Positions 1 through 8,233 of a stretch of 21,617 nt of DNA are shown piece after piece (position 1 is the stretch's first letter; every line of letters starts with the position of its first letter). Location: positions 1 through 21,617 of IMG/VR virus record IMGVR_UViG_3300035698_015585; one strand, given 5' to 3'. The DNA comes from a virus. Below the pieces are notes generated by a model. The model worked only from the letters and a program-made list of their open reading frames with translations, made no database searches and was not told the DNA's origin. The position numbers were made by a program, and so were the translations under genes.

Positions 1-1045
1 ACGGATCGATGTATACGCGGTAACGACCGTTAAGAACACCTGCGAAAGTATTGCCTGTATCATCAACTTGTAGGTTGTTGCTGTTAAGTGCTGGTGTATA
101 ATCAAGTACGCCTGCCATCTGAAGTGCGGAAGCAACATCAGAAGAACAAATTACCAGATTGCCTTTGCCGCGACGAGTAGCTTTTGCAATTGCGTTTGCT
201 TCCGTCTCGATTTGGAACATCAGACCCTTGAACTTCTCAACAGACCAGCGACCGTTTGCATCGACATCAAGGTCGAACACACCTGGCGTTGCTGTTCTTT
301 GAGCTCCGACGACTGCGTTAGTAAAGATTGTACGTACAACTTCACGGTTGATTTCAACAAGAATCTCGCTCGAAAGAATGTTTGCGAGTTCTGTTTCTGC
401 GTCAAGACCGTGAACAGCACGAAGATCCTGTGCAAGTTCAGTGGTGTATTCCGCTTTCAGTGCGCGTGTTTTTGCTTCAACAGCAACTTTTTCAATTGAG
501 AAAGCCATTTCTGCGAAGGGTGTTGCACCACCTGCAGCACCAAGTGCTTCTGCAGCTGCTGTGTTCATGCCCGTACCGAAGTCTGCGTTACCTGGAAGGC
601 CTGCTGTGTTGGCTGTACCAGTACCACCAAAGGCGGTGTTGGCTTCGTTGTAGAATGCTTCGTCGCCTGCTTGTGATGCATACTTGGAGCGCATTGCAAA
701 GATCAGGCCAGTTGGACCTGTCATTGGCTGTACGCCACAAATGTCGTATGCAATCAAATTTGGCATTGCACGACGAACCAGGCTGATAAGTACTGGGTCA
801 TAACCAGCGACTGGACCTGCAGCAGCTGCTCCGGCAGAGAAGCCACCAGTCCCAGCATCGTTGGCTGGCGATTCATTGAGCAATGAAGTCATTGTAACGC
901 CCGTACGATCTTCTGCAAGTGCCTTCTCAGTGTTCTCAAGAATTGTTGCAGTCACGCCACGACGGTACTTGTCTTTGATTGATTCGAACTGATCGTGGTC
1001 CAGAATCGGTGCCCACTTTTCTGTTAGAAGATTATGTTGACTCAT
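1..1045 (-). CDS. 23: Major capsid protein gp23, 3' end cut by window
   Basis: This is the precursor of the main hexameric shell protein of T4-like heads. The frame starts at ATG 1043-1045, with an AAGGAG Shine-Dalgarno about 8 nt upstream, and stays open to the left edge, giving 348 residues; roughly the last 60-70 residues of a normal gp23 are missing. My translation begins MSQHNLLTEKW and contains PNLIAYDICGVQP with PTGLIFAMRS near residues 95-118. It ends AGVLNGRYRVYIDP, matching T4 gp23 segments (NLIAFDICGVQPM, AGVLGGKYRVYID). L56-N57-E58 fits the (I/L)-x-E consensus cut by the gp21 protease, so about 58 N-terminal residues are probably removed during maturation. It follows gp22 and has its own late promoter at 1087-1094. 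Identification is firm; the cleavage site is inferred. Confidence 0.97.
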   Translation of the reverse strand, partial: MSQHNLLTEKWAPILDHDQFESIKDKYRRGVTATILENTEKALAEDRTGVTMTSLLNESPANDAGTGGFSAGAAAAGPVAGYDPVLISLVRRAMPNLIAYDICGVQPMTGPTGLIFAMRSKYASQAGDEAFYNEANTAFGGTGTANTAGLPGNADFGTGMNTAAAEALGAAGGATPFAEMAFSIEKVAVEAKTRALKAEYTTELAQDLRAVHGLDAETELANILSSEILVEINREVVRTIFTNAVVGAQRTATPGVFDLDVDANGRWSVEKFKGLMFQIETEANAIAKATRRGKGNLVICSSDVASALQMAGVLDYTPALNSNNLQVDDTGNTFAGVLNGRYRVYIDP

Positions 1046-1086
1046 CTCTTAGTCTCCTTATTGAGTTGTTATTCGTATTATAGCTT

Positions 1087-1094
1087 TATTTATT
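1087..1094 (-). promoter_or_regulatory. Late promoter for gp23 (AATAAATA)
   Basis: Read on the minus strand this is AATAAATA, one base from the T4 late consensus TATAAATA. It lies 42 nt upstream of the gp23 ATG and overlaps the gp22 stop region. The position fits a start site in the gp22-gp23 gap and a short leader carrying the AAGGAG ribosome site. Confidence 0.65.
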
Positions 1095-2145
1095 ATTTAA
1101 AGTTTTTCATGGCTGATGCGTAGGCATTGATCGAATCATACTGCGAAATCTTCTTTGGTGCTGATTCTTCAAGAGTCGGTGCACTGTTTTCTTCATCGAG
1201 GCTTTCGCTGATTACAGTATCTTTCTTTACTTTAAAGAAAGATTCTTTGAGAGTTTTCAGGTTTTCTGTATAAGCTACGTGATCTGAATTGTCAAGTTTT
1301 TCAGAAAGTACGCGAAGGCGCTCTACTTGTGCTACAGACAGTCCTTCGACCATTGTTTCAAAAATCTGTGCTCCACGAAGTGTTTTGATCTCTTCTTCGA
1401 GGTCAAGACGATCGTTGATTGCACGGCTTGCTGTTGCTTTCATCGTGGAAAGCTCTTCTTCAAGACCTGCAACAATGTCGATTGTTTCTTCATCGATCTC
1501 TACATTGTGATCGTAAAACAGCTCTTTGAGACCGATCATCAGCGATTCAGCCATCTCTACTTTGATGCCTGATTCAACAGCAACAGTGTTTTCTTCCATC
1601 CACTCTTTAACAACATAATCAAGATAACCGTCAAGATTTTCAACAATGTCGTCTAGTGATTCGGACAGTGCGGCGTCAAACTGCTCTTTAAGATCAGCCT
1701 CAACAGCCTCAACAACGCTGGCAGACTTTGCTGTTGCAGCTTCGTGAACAGCAGCTTCGAACACAAGCGTTGCTTTACCTTTAAAATCTTCAGAAAGGTC
1801 AAGACCTTCGAACAGGTCAGAAAGGTCAAAAGACTCGCCCATGCCCGCTTTCATCTTTTCAGACTTCATCGTCTTGCTGTGCATGGCTTCATCCGTGTCG
1901 TCCTCGTCATCCATGTCATCCCCGTCATCCATGTCATCCATCTCAGATTTCATTGCTTCGACAGCAACAAGAGGCTTGTTTGTCTTTTTTGTTACACCAT
2001 CGGTAACTGTTTCCGCATCTGGGTCTACTTGTTGCATTACATCTGCTGAACTGCGCTTAGCTTTGCCACCAGCCGCATTGACAGGAGCTTCAACCGAAGA
2101 TACTCCGTCGGCAGACATTACTTTTTCTTCTAGGTTATTTGCCAT
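1093..2145 (-). CDS. 22: Prohead core scaffold protein gp22
   Basis: This 350-residue acidic protein sits between the protease gene 21 and the capsid gene 23, exactly where T4 encodes the main internal scaffold of the prohead. In T4, gp22 forms the core around which gp23 assembles and is then degraded by gp21. Residues 66-90 are an Asp-rich stretch. Residues 100 onwards are highly charged and predicted helical by eye, with runs such as GLEEELSTMKATASRAINDR suggesting coiled coil. Several (L/I)-x-E triplets could be protease sites. T4 gp22 is about 269 residues, so this one is longer, mostly in its low-complexity N-terminal third. The start ATG has AAGGA 10 nt upstream. The assignment rests mainly on synteny and composition. 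Confidence 0.88.
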   Translation of the reverse strand: MANNLEEKVMSADGVSSVEAPVNAAGGKAKRSSADVMQQVDPDAETVTDGVTKKTNKPLVAVEAMKSEMDDMDDGDDMDDEDDTDEAMHSKTMKSEKMKAGMGESFDLSDLFEGLDLSEDFKGKATLVFEAAVHEAATAKSASVVEAVEADLKEQFDAALSESLDDIVENLDGYLDYVVKEWMEENTVAVESGIKVEMAESLMIGLKELFYDHNVEIDEETIDIVAGLEEELSTMKATASRAINDRLDLEEEIKTLRGAQIFETMVEGLSVAQVERLRVLSEKLDNSDHVAYTENLKTLKESFFKVKKDTVISESLDEENSAPTLEESAPKKISQYDSINAYASAMKNFK

Positions 2146-2179
2146 AGTAGATTTTTCCTTTTTGTTTATAGATCACGAT

Positions 2180-2187
2180 TATTTATA
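2180..2187 (-). promoter_or_regulatory. Late promoter for gp22 (TATAAATA)
   Basis: An exact TATAAATA on the minus strand, 35 nt upstream of the gp22 ATG in the 107-bp gap between genes 21 and 22. Confidence 0.8.
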
Positions 2188-2206
2188 ATATTTTATTTCT
2201 CAAGGT

Positions 2207-2214
2207 TATTTATC
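2207..2214 (-). promoter_or_regulatory. Possible second late promoter before gp22 (GATAAATA)
   Basis: Minus-strand GATAAATA, one base from TATAAATA, 27 bp upstream of the exact box at 2180-2187. The two boxes in tandem may raise scaffold expression. The same GATAAATA variant recurs before gp21, the prohead core gene and the glycosyltransferase. Confidence 0.5.
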
Positions 2215-2252
2215 AAGATGAGAATTTCTATTTAAAACAAAATTCCCAACTG

Positions 2253-3014
2253 TTACTTTCTTAGTGTGGACATGTAGCTTTCAAACATCTTCAAAGCTTT
2301 ATGCTCGTCAATTTTTTTAGAGGGCTTGTTAAACGATTCTTTGATTGTCATTATTGCGTCTTCGAGCATTTGAAGGCGGTCCATTGCTTGATTAAATAGC
2401 AGCGCATCAATAGACTGAACCACAGCTTCTTCAACAATTGGCTCGTCAAAAGCTCCTTGGTTCCATGTAGACGTCGCCATGTCAAAAAAGTACTGAGTGT
2501 TCTCCATAATTCCCTTTACAAAGCAGTTGGGCCCGCTGGGATCTGTCACAATGTCAACAGTTGCTAAATGGAAATCGCCTTGAACTTCCATGATTCCTTC
2601 TTTCGATTGCTTTACAGAACCTAGGCCACGCGTCGATACGCCAATCTTCACACCTTCATCGATGAACGTCTTTACAATATTGCCCATTGGTGTGCCAAGA
2701 ATTTTTGCTTTTCCAATAAAGTTGGAACCATCACGACCCATTTCTATGATAAGATGTGATGCACGGTCACCGTTGATCTGAGGTCCGTCTGGATGGCCAA
2801 GCTCGCCTAATGCACGCTTAGTTTTAACAAATTGCTCATTGTAGCGGTTCATTTCTTTTTCAAGAATATTAGATGGATACATGCGGCCGTTTCTATTCTT
2901 AATGTCACCTTGCATGAAGATGCCTTCGATGTAATGTGACTTGTTGCCACTCTCATTAGCCTCAACAAGAACAGCAATGTCTTCGTTGAATACCTCTGTC
3001 ATCAGTAATGCCAT
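2253..3014 (-). CDS. 21: Prohead core protease gp21
   Basis: This is the T4-type prohead maturation serine protease (MEROPS S80-like) that cleaves gp23, the scaffold and core proteins before DNA packaging. The 253-residue protein has the expected signatures: GRMYPSNIL near 43-51, GELGHPDGP with the presumed catalytic His74, KIGVSTRGLGS with the presumed nucleophile Ser127, and VDIVTDPS at 153-160 with an acidic candidate for the triad. The C-terminal third (from about 195) is charged and helical, as in other gp21 proteins, which carry a self-processed tail. GGAG lies 8 nt before the chosen ATG, supporting the first Met rather than Met5. It lies directly upstream of its substrates gp22 and gp23. 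The triad assignment is by analogy with T4 gp21. Confidence 0.95.
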   Translation of the reverse strand: MALLMTEVFNEDIAVLVEANESGNKSHYIEGIFMQGDIKNRNGRMYPSNILEKEMNRYNEQFVKTKRALGELGHPDGPQINGDRASHLIIEMGRDGSNFIGKAKILGTPMGNIVKTFIDEGVKIGVSTRGLGSVKQSKEGIMEVQGDFHLATVDIVTDPSGPNCFVKGIMENTQYFFDMATSTWNQGAFDEPIVEEAVVQSIDALLFNQAMDRLQMLEDAIMTIKESFNKPSKKIDEHKALKMFESYMSTLRK

Positions 3015-3045
3015 GTCGGTTGCTCCAGTTTGCTTTTGTTTCTTC

Positions 3046-3053
3046 TATTTATC
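3046..3053 (-). promoter_or_regulatory. Late promoter for gp21 (GATAAATA)
   Basis: Minus-strand GATAAATA 32 nt upstream of the gp21 ATG, in the 43-bp gap after the 79-residue gene. Confidence 0.6.
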
Positions 3054-3057
3054 AATT

Positions 3058-3297
3058 TTACGATTTGTACGAAACGGGAGTGCACAAGATACTAGTAGAA
3101 CCGGATATTGTGTTTTCTGGTATCTTTTCAACGAAAGTCACAGAACCTGCCGGTGCAGTAAAAGAAGCCACATCGCTGTTAGCGTCTGCAATAGTTATGA
3201 CTGACACAGAGTTTGCATATATGCGAATCAATCGCCCATTATAAACAGTGTCCGCAGTCGTGACGGACATTTCAATCGCCAGAGGTTTTACAATCAT
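3058..3297 (-). CDS. 79-residue conserved-type protein of unknown function
   Basis: A small gene between the prohead core gene and gp21. Its ATG overlaps the upstream stop codon in an ATGA arrangement, which suggests translational coupling and hence a real gene. The product starts [10 protein letters not shown] and looks beta-rich, with alternating hydrophobic and Thr/Val residues and no signal peptide, membrane segment or Cys motif; the single Cys is near the C-terminus. T4 has gp67 and gp68 in this interval, but both are acidic and helical and do not resemble this protein. A role in the prohead, or as a small head decoration or outer-surface protein, is a guess from position only. Confidence 0.8.
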   Translation of the reverse strand: MIVKPLAIEMSVTTADTVYNGRLIRIYANSVSVITIADANSDVASFTAPAGSVTFVEKIPENTISGSTSILCTPVSYKS

Positions 3298-3995
3298 GAT
3301 TCTAAGACCTCTTTTGCAAACTTCAAAATGTCTCGGAATCCTCTTTTGTCTTTCATTGCTGTCTTCATCATTGATTTCTTGTTTGATGAACTCAACTCGT
3401 CGAACATCTGGTTGAGCATCTTGGTCTCAGGTTCTTTAAGCGTTACAGAAGATCCGTCGCCAAGCTGCACATTGCCTGTTTTAAACGCTTCGTTGGTCCC
3501 TTCAGAGACATCTTCGTGTCTGTCTGTTTTTTGTTTGTTCACTGCACGCGTGACAACTTTTCTACGATTTTTCAAATAATCATCGGAGCTGTCCACATCA
3601 CCGTCATTGTCAATGTCATCATCTTCTTTTCCGACGGCATCGAGTGCTTCTTTCATTGCCTTGGAGATTGCCTTGGAGATTGCCTTCCGACGGTTGTGCA
3701 AATAATCATCAGAGCTATCTACGTCACCGTCATTGTCAATATCTTTGTCCTTGCGATTATCAAAGTCTTTTTTGAGCGCATCTTGATCGACCTTGTCCAG
3801 CTTTTCATATACAGCCTTGTCTTGCCCTGCCGCATAATCAGCGAGACGCTTAGCCTTTTTCATTACTGAAGAGTGTTGACTCTCTTCAGACTCGGGATGA
3901 TCTAAGATGTTGAATGTGTGCTTGGCCTTGAAATCAATTTCGTCTACTGATGTTGGTTGGGCCACTTCTGCGATAAGTTTCTTGAACGATTTCAC
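3294..3995 (-). CDS. Prohead core protein (gp67/gp68 position) with two dockerin-like calcium loops
   Basis: This 233-residue charged protein lies between portal gene 20 and protease gene 21, the place of the T4 core proteins gp67 and gp68, so it is probably a minor scaffold component. It starts at GTG (3993-3995), overlapping the gp20 stop as GTGA, with GGAGA 9 nt upstream. Residues 85-103 and 127-145 are near-identical copies of a loop reading [15 protein letters not shown] followed by NRRK. Each has D at loop positions 1, 3, 5, 9 and 12 and G at 6, the pattern of a dockerin-type EF-hand calcium loop, followed by a short basic helix. The rest is Lys/Glu-rich and probably helical, with a Ser/Lys/Met-rich C-terminus. 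Calcium binding is inferred and not established for this family. Sequence similarity to T4 gp68 is not evident to me. Confidence 0.82.
   Translation of the reverse strand: MKSFKKLIAEVAQPTSVDEIDFKAKHTFNILDHPESEESQHSSVMKKAKRLADYAAGQDKAVYEKLDKVDQDALKKDFDNRKDKDIDNDGDVDSSDDYLHNRRKAISKAISKAMKEALDAVGKEDDDIDNDGDVDSSDDYLKNRRKVVTRAVNKQKTDRHEDVSEGTNEAFKTGNVQLGDGSSVTLKEPETKMLNQMFDELSSSNKKSMMKTAMKDKRGFRDILKFAKEVLES
3561..3743 (-). repeat. Duplicated dockerin-like loop within the core protein gene
   Basis: Two copies of the same 19-residue coding segment (3687-3743 and 3561-3617) repeat at a spacing of 126 bp (42 codons). Protein identity is about 17 of 19 residues, while synonymous positions differ. This indicates an older duplication under protein-level constraint rather than a recent DNA slip. 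Confidence 0.85.
3655..3686. repeat. 12-bp tandem repeat, about 2.7 copies
   Basis: The unit attgccttggag is repeated (3655-3666, 3667-3678, then partial 3679-3686). It encodes the repeated ISKA of the linker between the two calcium-loop copies. The phase is a multiple of three, so copy-number change would keep the frame. Confidence 0.9.
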
Positions 3996-5698
3996 CGTGC
4001 TTTTCTCCGCTTTTCTTTATAATGTTGAAATGTGTTTTTATTATTTATCTGAAGCGATTCTTCTGATGGAGGAGTATCTTGTTCTCCATCACTGTCGTCC
4101 GTTTCGGAGTCTGCATCATCATCCACTTCATCGTCCACTTCATCATTATCCACTTCATCGTCGCTACCACGATCGTCCATATCATCAGGATCGCGATAGA
4201 GACCTGCTGCGCGCTCAGCAGCAATTTGAGCTTGCATCTCCATCGTTTCGGTTTCTGACATGAATAGAACATTTTTCTGAACCCATTGACGAGAGAAGTA
4301 CTTGCCAACTTGCTCTTCCATTTCTCTTATCGTACCGATCTTTTCTTTTAGAATCTCCATCTCCTTGAGCTCTTCAAAGTAGCTATCTTTCATGAAGTCG
4401 TAACGAACTTCGTCTTTAATGTCCTTCCATTCGTCGGGCGTTAATACACCTTTCAATATGAGCTGTTTTTCAAGTATAATATCGAATAAGATGGAGAAGC
4501 GGGTACGAAGACGTCGAACGAACTTTCCGAAGCGCATTTCGTCGCGTGTCATTTCCGACACTCGACCAAACGAATAACTATTTTCAGATTCCAATCTGGA
4601 TACAGGAACACCAAGCGATTTGTAGAGTTTTTTCTGAAAGTATGCTAAGTTGTCGTTATCGCCGAGTGACGCACCACCAGGAAGCGAGTCTACTTCAGTG
4701 CTACGATTTCCTTCTCTTCTTGGAAACCAAAAGTCTTCTGTCATAGTCATAAACTTACGACTGTCGCTCATTTCGCCAGTACTTGAATTGTACTGAAGTT
4801 TATTCTTGTGTCTTGCCATCATATCAGCTAGGTATTGCTCTGCCTTTGCTTTTGGCAAGTTGCCCACATCGACGTAGAATATTCTACGCTCTGGTGCGCG
4901 AGTCAACGTGTAGATTACAGTAGCATCTTCTAGTACTCTTAGCTGATTGAGTGGCTTAATTGCACGGTGTAGGTGTGATAAAACAAGTGACTGATTTTCA
5001 TTCATCAGACCTGATGTAACACGTGCAATTGAGTCTTTTGCAATTTTATATCCGTTTGTCACTTGACTGCTTGCAGAACCGCCCGAGGACGAAACGCCAA
5101 AGCCGCCATCTGAATACATAAAATATTCTGACTTAATTCTTTTCAGTGGGAGACCGGTCTGTCTATCTGCTGTACTGGAATCGTTTTCACGAATTAGTCG
5201 TACTTTACGAGGATCGAGATATCTAAGCTCCTGAATTCCCTTTCTGAGATTGCTCTCATCAATTATAATATGATAATTAATTCTACCATCCACAAAAAAT
5301 CTTTGAAAAATGTCGTAACCTTGGTTCGAAAAGTCGAGTAGGTGAAGAACATTTTCAAACTCTTCTAAAATTGCGCTCTTTACCTTATCAGGCAGTTCAA
5401 CACCATCTAGTACAATTGTAACTACTTTTTGATTTGCCGAAACAGAGATTGATTCGTTTACAACCTCGTCTACGGCTTGTTGAACTTCAGGCTGTAATGC
5501 CATGGATCTATACCTAGTCACAAGTTCCGATTCGTTTTTGGCTGTTCCTTCAATGTCAAGGAAATATCCATACGACCCGCCGGTAGCAGTTGCTTCTACG
5601 TTAACCGCGCCGTCATCGTTTTGCGGAGCTGCAAACGATGACGGCTGGTATTCGTCTTTATTATTGCGCTTAATTTCAAAGCCAAATAATTTTGCCAT
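3992..5698 (-). CDS. 20: Portal vertex protein gp20
   Basis: The portal forms the dodecameric ring at the head vertex that starts prohead assembly, conducts DNA and docks terminase and the neck. The 568-residue protein begins [11 protein letters not shown] and carries typical gp20 features: [20 protein letters not shown] near 65-84, the [14 protein letters not shown] region, [17 protein letters not shown] in the middle, and [24 protein letters not shown] with VPVSRL after it. Residues 503-542 are an extreme Asp/Glu run, followed by a basic C-terminus (YKEKRRKAR). T4 gp20 is 524 residues; the excess is mainly this acidic tail. It starts 16 nt after gp19 with only a weak AAGGGA site and no promoter of its own, so it is presumably read from the gp19 promoter. 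Its 3' end carries the late promoter of the next gene. Confidence 0.97.
   Translation of the reverse strand: MAKLFGFEIKRNNKDEYQPSSFAAPQNDDGAVNVEATATGGSYGYFLDIEGTAKNESELVTRYRSMALQPEVQQAVDEVVNESISVSANQKVVTIVLDGVELPDKVKSAILEEFENVLHLLDFSNQGYDIFQRFFVDGRINYHIIIDESNLRKGIQELRYLDPRKVRLIRENDSSTADRQTGLPLKRIKSEYFMYSDGGFGVSSSGGSASSQVTNGYKIAKDSIARVTSGLMNENQSLVLSHLHRAIKPLNQLRVLEDATVIYTLTRAPERRIFYVDVGNLPKAKAEQYLADMMARHKNKLQYNSSTGEMSDSRKFMTMTEDFWFPRREGNRSTEVDSLPGGASLGDNDNLAYFQKKLYKSLGVPVSRLESENSYSFGRVSEMTRDEMRFGKFVRRLRTRFSILFDIILEKQLILKGVLTPDEWKDIKDEVRYDFMKDSYFEELKEMEILKEKIGTIREMEEQVGKYFSRQWVQKNVLFMSETETMEMQAQIAAERAAGLYRDPDDMDDRGSDDEVDNDEVDDEVDDDADSETDDSDGEQDTPPSEESLQINNKNTFQHYKEKRRKAR
4032..4039 (-). promoter_or_regulatory. 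Late promoter inside the end of gp20 (GATAAATA)
   Basis: Minus-strand GATAAATA within the last codons of gp20, 37 nt upstream of the GTG start of the prohead core protein. It has the same spacing as other late boxes in the window, so the core protein and the 79-residue gene probably have their own transcript. Confidence 0.55.
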
Positions 5699-5714
5699 AG
5701 TATAAAGTCCCTTA

Positions 5715-6251
5715 TTAGGTTACAGGGTTTCCAGTAGTTCCGCCAACGACAGTCCACAGGTCATATTGGAACGTAGTGGTAAACTCTTCAATAGTGTCAG
5801 TTGTTTCCCAGGACAGTGCAATGTCGCTAACTGCGACGGGGTAGATCCCTTGGAAGTTATATATACGCAGTGTAGCACCATCTTTGCCGTACTGTGTAAT
5901 AATAGCATCTGATTTATAATCCTGTGGCAATGCTCTTGAATTTGCCACATGACTGTTGATTGCGTTTGACCAAGCTTCCAGTGCATTGCGCACTGCAAAG
6001 TCTTCGTCGTTGATGATTGTTACTGTCCAATCTTCGAAGGTTCTATCACCTGCATATTTAATCTGGCGACCAAAGTATGGAACTGTGTAGGACCCAAGGT
6101 TAGATGAAGGAATAGCAGCAGTTTTAGCCATGAATGGCACTTTAAAATCTGCTACGCCCAAGACTGGATTTGCAATTTGTACTTGGAAGAGGGTGGGACG
6201 TGCTCCACCCCCCACTAACTGCGATTTAAATTCATTGACTGAGAATGACAT
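5715..6251 (-). CDS. 19: Tail tube protein gp19
   Basis: This protein forms the stacked hexameric rings of the inner tail tube through which DNA is delivered. The 178-residue product begins MSFSVNEFKSQL and has the tube-family pattern: ARPTLFQVQI at about 17-26, PSSNLGSYTVPYFGRQIKYAGDRTFEDWTVTI in the middle, FAVRNALEAWSN, and a C-terminal FTTTFQYDLW. T4 gp19 is 163 residues, so the length fits. The ATG has AAGGAG with about 10 nt spacing and a late promoter at 6276-6283. It lies between sheath gp18 and portal gp20, as in T4. Confidence 0.96.
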   Translation of the reverse strand: MSFSVNEFKSQLVGGGARPTLFQVQIANPVLGVADFKVPFMAKTAAIPSSNLGSYTVPYFGRQIKYAGDRTFEDWTVTIINDEDFAVRNALEAWSNAINSHVANSRALPQDYKSDAIITQYGKDGATLRIYNFQGIYPVAVSDIALSWETTDTIEEFTTTFQYDLWTVVGGTTGNPVT

Positions 6252-6275
6252 GTTAATTGTTCTCCTTGTTATATC

Positions 6276-6283
6276 TATTTATA
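6276..6283 (-). promoter_or_regulatory. Late promoter for gp19 and gp20 (TATAAATA)
   Basis: Exact TATAAATA on the minus strand, 25 nt upstream of the gp19 ATG. It overlaps the last base of the gp18 stop region and is likely to serve both tube and portal genes. Confidence 0.8.
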
Positions 6284-8149
6284 TCAGAACTGTTGACCGA
6301 CAATTTCGTCAAATTCGACACCAGTTCTAGTTGCAACAAATGTCAGTTCGATGAAGTTGATTGATCTTGCAGGTTTGATAAAGATATTCGAGCGGAATTT
6401 ATTGGCATCAATAACGTCAGCCGTGTTTACCGTAGCATCAGAAACAACACGATAGTCGATAATGCCGCGACGGCCTTGAATATCACGGAGGAACGGATCC
6501 ACAATCTGGCGGAATTGGTTCTGTGTGAACTCATCATTGAACTCGAAAAGGAATTGTGCAGAAATTGTTGCAATTGCCTTTTCTACTGTAATGAATAGAC
6601 GACGTACGTTAATCCGCGTGAATGCACTTCCAGTTGCGGTGCCTAGACCTGTCTTGTCGCCGAATAGAATTGTCCCCTGACCTGATTGTGCAATCACTGG
6701 GTTAACATCACGGCCGTAAAGTTGATCACGCTGTGCTTTAGTTGGATTGAATGCAAGCTTGATAACATTGCGTACCCGTCCCTTACGGTAACCAGCTGGT
6801 GATTCCCACGATTCGACACGAGCACAAAGGCCTGCCATATCACCGTTTAGTGGAGTCCAGCGATACTGGTCATTGTACTTATCATAACGGTACTTATAAC
6901 CACTGTCCATAAACCAATATGACGAATTCTGCATGGACGTTCTAAAGCCTATAACATTGTTCATTTTGTCCTGTTCGGAAGCAACACCAACAACATCAGT
7001 AATTTCTGGCGATATAAATGCAATGCAATCTTTACGATATTCAGCAACATTTGAAACGATGTAGTTTGCAAGGTTAGAACCACTTACTGCTTTGCCTTGG
7101 AGAAGAAAGGAAATATCAATGTCATTTGCTTCTCTGTATAGGTCATAACCGAAAGCAATTGTACCAAGCGATACTAGGCTTTCTGATAGACTGTCGACAC
7201 CAAGTGCAAAGGTCAGATATTCACGCTGCGCGGTAACAACACCAGTAGTAACGTCACCAATATTATCTTCGCCTGCTTCAATGTATGCAGATCTTTCTTC
7301 GATGTACGATCTATAAAAGATGTTCGTGCCGTCAGTTGTTTTAGTACCAGATTTAATTGCTAGGTTTTCAAACTTTTCAAGTATTTGACCAGCAGTGCCT
7401 GATACCAAGCCTGTTCTGTCAGTTACAATGATGTGCATCTTACTAGCTTCTGGAGCTTCACCGAACGCGTCGGCATACGCCCAACGGCGCGTAACATCAG
7501 TAGGAATGTTCACCATTGTGAATCGCTCTCTAAAGATGAACGAGTGCACATATTCAAATTCAGAACCAGAAGTCGGTGTGGTGCTAAGAGTTTCAAGAGC
7601 AAGGATTTCCATGTCCTGGTAACCACTTGACGTGTCAATGCGTAGAACATCGCCTATCTTTACATTAATATCAACAAGAGCTTGGTCTGTTGTTATATCT
7701 AATGTTTGCTCTCTGAATGTGATGTCATATGTAGTTGCAATGCTAAACACATCTTCTGCGAAGCCACTTTCACCAATTTCGGATGTGGTGATATATGAAA
7801 TTTCAATGCCGTTTGCGATGGTACCTGGGTATTTCGCCTTAAAAACAACATCGTCTGCTATATTTGAAACAGTTGCTGTACTAGCAGTATCATCTACTAC
7901 ACGGGTCACGTATAGAGCATTTGAATACGAGAGGTAATCAGCAGCGGTAAAGAATGTTTCCGCATTGTGATCTGTAGGTTGGCCGAAAACATTAGCAAGT
8001 TCTATTTCTGAAGAGATTAGAACTCTTTCGTTTACAGGACCCCAGCGGAACACACCTGCGATTGCAGCTGGTAGCGTGGTGATTGCGGGAATTGTGGTAG
8101 TAAGATCAACTTCTCTTACCGTTACTGATGGACTTACAGAAAAAACCAT
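6284..8149 (-). CDS. 18: Contractile tail sheath protein gp18
   Basis: The sheath subunit polymerises around the gp19 tube and contracts on infection. The 621-residue protein starts with the family hallmark SPSVTVREVDLTTTIP and then AAIAGVFRWGPVNE near 28-41. The variable, surface-exposed domains lie roughly at 100-330. The conserved C-terminal core includes YRWTPLNGDMAGLCARVE, ESPAGYRKGRVRN, RRLFITVEKAI and FRQIVDPFLRDIQGRRGI. T4 gp18 is 659 residues. An AAGGAG site lies 10 nt before the ATG. It is monocistronic or co-transcribed with gp19 from the AATAAATA box at 8205-8212. Confidence 0.97.
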   Translation of the reverse strand: MVFSVSPSVTVREVDLTTTIPAITTLPAAIAGVFRWGPVNERVLISSEIELANVFGQPTDHNAETFFTAADYLSYSNALYVTRVVDDTASTATVSNIADDVVFKAKYPGTIANGIEISYITTSEIGESGFAEDVFSIATTYDITFREQTLDITTDQALVDINVKIGDVLRIDTSSGYQDMEILALETLSTTPTSGSEFEYVHSFIFRERFTMVNIPTDVTRRWAYADAFGEAPEASKMHIIVTDRTGLVSGTAGQILEKFENLAIKSGTKTTDGTNIFYRSYIEERSAYIEAGEDNIGDVTTGVVTAQREYLTFALGVDSLSESLVSLGTIAFGYDLYREANDIDISFLLQGKAVSGSNLANYIVSNVAEYRKDCIAFISPEITDVVGVASEQDKMNNVIGFRTSMQNSSYWFMDSGYKYRYDKYNDQYRWTPLNGDMAGLCARVESWESPAGYRKGRVRNVIKLAFNPTKAQRDQLYGRDVNPVIAQSGQGTILFGDKTGLGTATGSAFTRINVRRLFITVEKAIATISAQFLFEFNDEFTQNQFRQIVDPFLRDIQGRRGIIDYRVVSDATVNTADVIDANKFRSNIFIKPARSINFIELTFVATRTGVEFDEIVGQQF

Positions 8150-8204
8150 TTGTTTTGTTCTCCTTTGACATAATAGCTTTATTGAACTAGTTTCACTTTA
8201 ATCC

Positions 8205-8212
8205 TATTTATT
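8205..8212 (-). promoter_or_regulatory. Late promoter for gp18 (AATAAATA)
   Basis: Minus-strand AATAAATA 56 nt upstream of the gp18 ATG, in the 84-bp gap after the terminase C-terminal gene. Confidence 0.65.
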
Positions 8213-8233
8213 ATAATTGAGTTCTCACACAAT

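Noticed and set aside
382-786. Plus-strand 134-codon frame antisense to gp23
   Set aside because: Leu/Arg/Gln-rich composition typical of a shadow of a conserved gene; no ribosome site.
1903-1943. Short tandem repeat (catccatgtcatcc type) in gp22 as a regulatory repeat
   Set aside because: It simply encodes the Asp/Met-rich acidic run of the scaffold protein.
8165-8170. TTGACA upstream of gp18 as a plus-strand promoter
   Set aside because: No TATAAT-like hexamer at the right distance.
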